64,000 nt of DNA from JAIOSF01 sp047159865 (GTDB taxonomy: Bacteria; Campylobacterota; Campylobacteria; Campylobacterales; Arcobacteraceae). Below, piece by piece: positions 62,321 to 64,000 of this stretch. The translations under genes and the position numbers were made by a program. The stretch is taken from positions 1,178,001 to 1,242,000 of the forward strand of contig NZ_AP038804.1 in assembly GCF_047159865.1 (NCBI RefSeq), given 5' to 3'. The first letter of the stretch is position 1. The number at the start of each line of letters is the position of its first letter. The notes below the pieces were generated by a model. The model ran no database searches. It was not told the DNA's origin and saw nothing but the letters and a program-made list of their open reading frames with translations.

Positions 62321-63853
62321 ATGAGAGCATTAATCAGCGTTAGTGATAAAAGTGGTGTAGAAAATTTTGCAAAAGAGTTAGTAGAATTAGGTTATGAAAT
62401 CATCAGTACAGATGGAACATACAACAAACTAAAAGATGCAGGAATCGCAGTAATCGAAGCAAATGAAGTTACAAAATTTCCAGAATGTTTTGAAGGTAGA
62501 GTAAAAACTCTAAATCCATTTATCCATGGTGGAATCTTACATAGACGAGATAAACAATCTCATCTTGATGAAGCAAAAGAATTAGGTGTAGAGGGTATTG
62601 ATTTAGTTTGTGTAAATTTATATCCATTTAAAAATGCAATCGAAACTACAGATGACTATGAAGTTATTATTGAAAACATTGATATTGGTGGACCTGCTAT
62701 GGTTAGAAGTGCAGCGAAAAACCATGACTCAGTTATCATCGTTACTGATGTAGTTGACTATGATTTAGTACTTAACAATCTTAAAAATGATACAAATACT
62801 TTTGAATTCAGAAGAGATATGATGATTAAAGCGTATGAGCACACAGCTGCTTATGATTCTATGATTGCTAACTACATGAATAAAAGATTCAATGGTGGGA
62901 TGGGACAAAAACAATTCATCGTTGGTGAAAAAGTATTTGATACAAGATATGGTGAAAACCCACATCAAAAAGGTGCATTATATGAATTCGATAATCATTT
63001 ATCAAACAAATTCATCACTTTAAAAGGTGAAGCAAGTTTCAACAATATGGGTGATATCTCAGGAGCTGCTAAAATTGCATCTGCTTTTGGTGATGACAAT
63101 GCTGTATGTATCGTAAAACACGGTAACCCATGTGGTTTTGCTATCAAAGATACTTTATTAGAGTCTTATACTGAAGCACTTAAATGTGATCCTGTATCTG
63201 CTTTTGGTGGAGTAGTTGCTGTAAATGGTACAGTTGATTTAGACTTAGCTGTTAAAATGAATGAAATCTTTTTAGAAGTAGTATTTGCTGCAGACTTCAC
63301 AGCTGAAGCTGAAGAGGAATTAAATAGAAAGAAAAGAATCAAACTATTTAAGCAAGGTACTAGAAAACTAGAGATGGCTGATGATGCTTTTAACTTCAAA
63401 ATTGTTGATGGTGGATTTGTATACCAAGATGCTGATAAAGTTGAAGATGATGAAGTTAAAAACTCAGAATTAAAAACTAAAATTGAAGCTACAGCACAAG
63501 AAAAGAAAGATATGGAGATAGCTTATAAAGTTGCTTCTTTAACAAAATCTAACTGTGTAGTGTATGTTAAAAACTCTGCAATGGTTGCTGTTGGTATGGG
63601 TATGACTTCTAGAGTTGATGCTGCTAAAGCTGCACTTAGAAAAGCAGAAGATATGGGACTAGATACAAAAGGTTCTGTACTTGCTTCTGAAGCGTTCTTC
63701 CCATTTAGAGATAGTATCGATGCTGCTGCTGAAGCTGGTGTAAAATGTGTTATTGAACCAGGTGGTTCAGTAAGAGATGATGAGATTATCGAAGCTGCAA
63801 ATGAGTTCGGTATGAGTCTTTACTTCTCAGGAAAGAGACACTTCCTACACTAA
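62321..63853 (+). CDS. purH: Bifunctional AICAR formyltransferase/IMP cyclohydrolase
   Basis: Last two steps of IMP synthesis. The N-terminal cyclohydrolase domain begins MRALISVSDKSGVENFA and has EGRVKTLNPFIHGG. The C-terminal formyltransferase has the KHGNPCG and SVLASEAFFPFRDS motifs. I use ATG at 62321, giving 510 residues; an upstream ATG at 62276 overlaps mqo and adds 15 residues lacking in the family. AAAGGA is 12 bases away. Formyl groups come from folates made by FolC. Confidence 0.97.
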   Translation: MRALISVSDKSGVENFAKELVELGYEIISTDGTYNKLKDAGIAVIEANEVTKFPECFEGRVKTLNPFIHGGILHRRDKQSHLDEAKELGVEGIDLVCVNLYPFKNAIETTDDYEVIIENIDIGGPAMVRSAAKNHDSVIIVTDVVDYDLVLNNLKNDTNTFEFRRDMMIKAYEHTAAYDSMIANYMNKRFNGGMGQKQFIVGEKVFDTRYGENPHQKGALYEFDNHLSNKFITLKGEASFNNMGDISGAAKIASAFGDDNAVCIVKHGNPCGFAIKDTLLESYTEALKCDPVSAFGGVVAVNGTVDLDLAVKMNEIFLEVVFAADFTAEAEEELNRKKRIKLFKQGTRKLEMADDAFNFKIVDGGFVYQDADKVEDDEVKNSELKTKIEATAQEKKDMEIAYKVASLTKSNCVVYVKNSAMVAVGMGMTSRVDAAKAALRKAEDMGLDTKGSVLASEAFFPFRDSIDAAAEAGVKCVIEPGGSVRDDEIIEAANEFGMSLYFSGKRHFLH

Positions 63854-63878
63854 AAAGATGATTTAAATAATCATCTTT
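63854..63878 (+). terminator. Terminator after purH
   Basis: AAAGATGATT and AATCATCTTT form a perfect 10-bp stem with a 5-base loop, ending in TTTCTT. It starts right after the purH stop. Confidence 0.7.
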
Positions 63879-63895
63879 CTTCATAACTCTGCGTT

Positions 63896-63954
63896 AGATA
63901 AAATTATCTTCTAGTCATTTACTTTAGTAAACTCCTACGAATATAATTTTATCT
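63896..63954. other. Nested inverted repeats near the window end
   Basis: AGATAAAATTAT (63896-63907) pairs with its complement at 63943-63954, with a small inner hairpin (TTTACT/AGTAAA, 63918-63931). No gene is seen in 63879-64000. It may be a second terminator or the leader of a gene outside the window. Confidence 0.45.
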
Positions 63955-64000
63955 GCCTTGATTTATTTTGAAATCTAATCATTGTAAATCACTTTTTAAA

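Noticed and set aside
1..64000. CRISPR array, insertion sequence, prophage or rRNA operon
   Set aside because: No spaced direct repeats, transposase, integrase, phage gene or rRNA sequence was seen.

Overview
This is a 64 kb, very AT-rich, gene-dense chromosomal window with only core genes and no mobile element. Gene content and order point to the Campylobacterota, probably Arcobacteraceae. From memory of Campylobacter and Helicobacter, several local orders match: dksA-rlmH; leuS-lptE-folC-M23-ccmA; M23-lpxC-tsaB-thrB-ylxR-infB-rbfA-rimP; and prmA-ftsH-psd-like. The genus is an inference from reading; no search was run.

Layout. 1-3600: rlmH-dksA run left and diverge from ribF and an AAA+ ATPase. 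3.6-7.4 kb (minus): cold-shock protein, hisIE, a coiled-coil membrane protein, an SPFH protein, ilvE. 7.4-10.4 kb: recJ, facing two FlgO-like lipoproteins. 10.5-17.7 kb (plus): small membrane protein, leuS, lptE, folC, a Csd-type M23 peptidase, bactofilin ccmA and an SF2 helicase. 17.8-29.7 kb (plus): M23 peptidase, lpxC, tsaB, thrB, ylxR, infB, rbfA, rimP, ribD, prmA, ftsH, psd-like. 29.8-30.5 kb (minus): eight tRNAs as two tandem Lys-Val-Glu-Asp quartets behind a perfect consensus promoter. 30.6-37.9 kb: cinA-like (minus), ileS, a 38-aa membrane protein, nfu, a TPR-like protein, murE, panD, ybaB, ispA. 37.9-43.9 kb (minus): cysS, nusA, prfA, rpsT, queH, a bioC-like methyltransferase. 43.9-50.8 kb (plus): yraN, ybeY, a CaCA exchanger, two orphan proteins, a LapB-like protein, nadK, recN, tauE-like. 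50.8-57.4 kb (minus): small protein, tsaD, hydrolase, DUF1566, small membrane protein, dxr, cdsA, DUF4105, DUF3015. 57.6-63.9 kb (plus): purL, moaA, mqo, purH.

How genes work together. Translation is heavily represented (infB, rbfA, rimP, prfA, rpsT, rlmH, ybeY, three tRNA synthetases, eight tRNAs, tsaB/tsaD, queH, prmA). Envelope building is the second theme: lpxC, lptE, ftsH and a LapB-like protein for lipopolysaccharide; two M23 peptidases, ccmA and murE for wall and shape; cdsA and the psd-like protein for phospholipid; dxr and ispA for isoprenoids.

Most notable observation. At five loci (rlmH, ribF, folC, an orphan gene at 45745, and the DUF4105 gene) the reading frame has no ATG, GTG or TTG where the protein should begin. 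Instead a Shine-Dalgarno-like sequence sits about 6-7 bases before an ATT or ATA codon. In rlmH and ribF the next ordinary start would delete conserved sequence. This suggests repeated AUU/AUA initiation in this organism, which ordinary gene callers would truncate. The DUF3015-DUF4105 envelope pair is a candidate two-gene system of unknown role.
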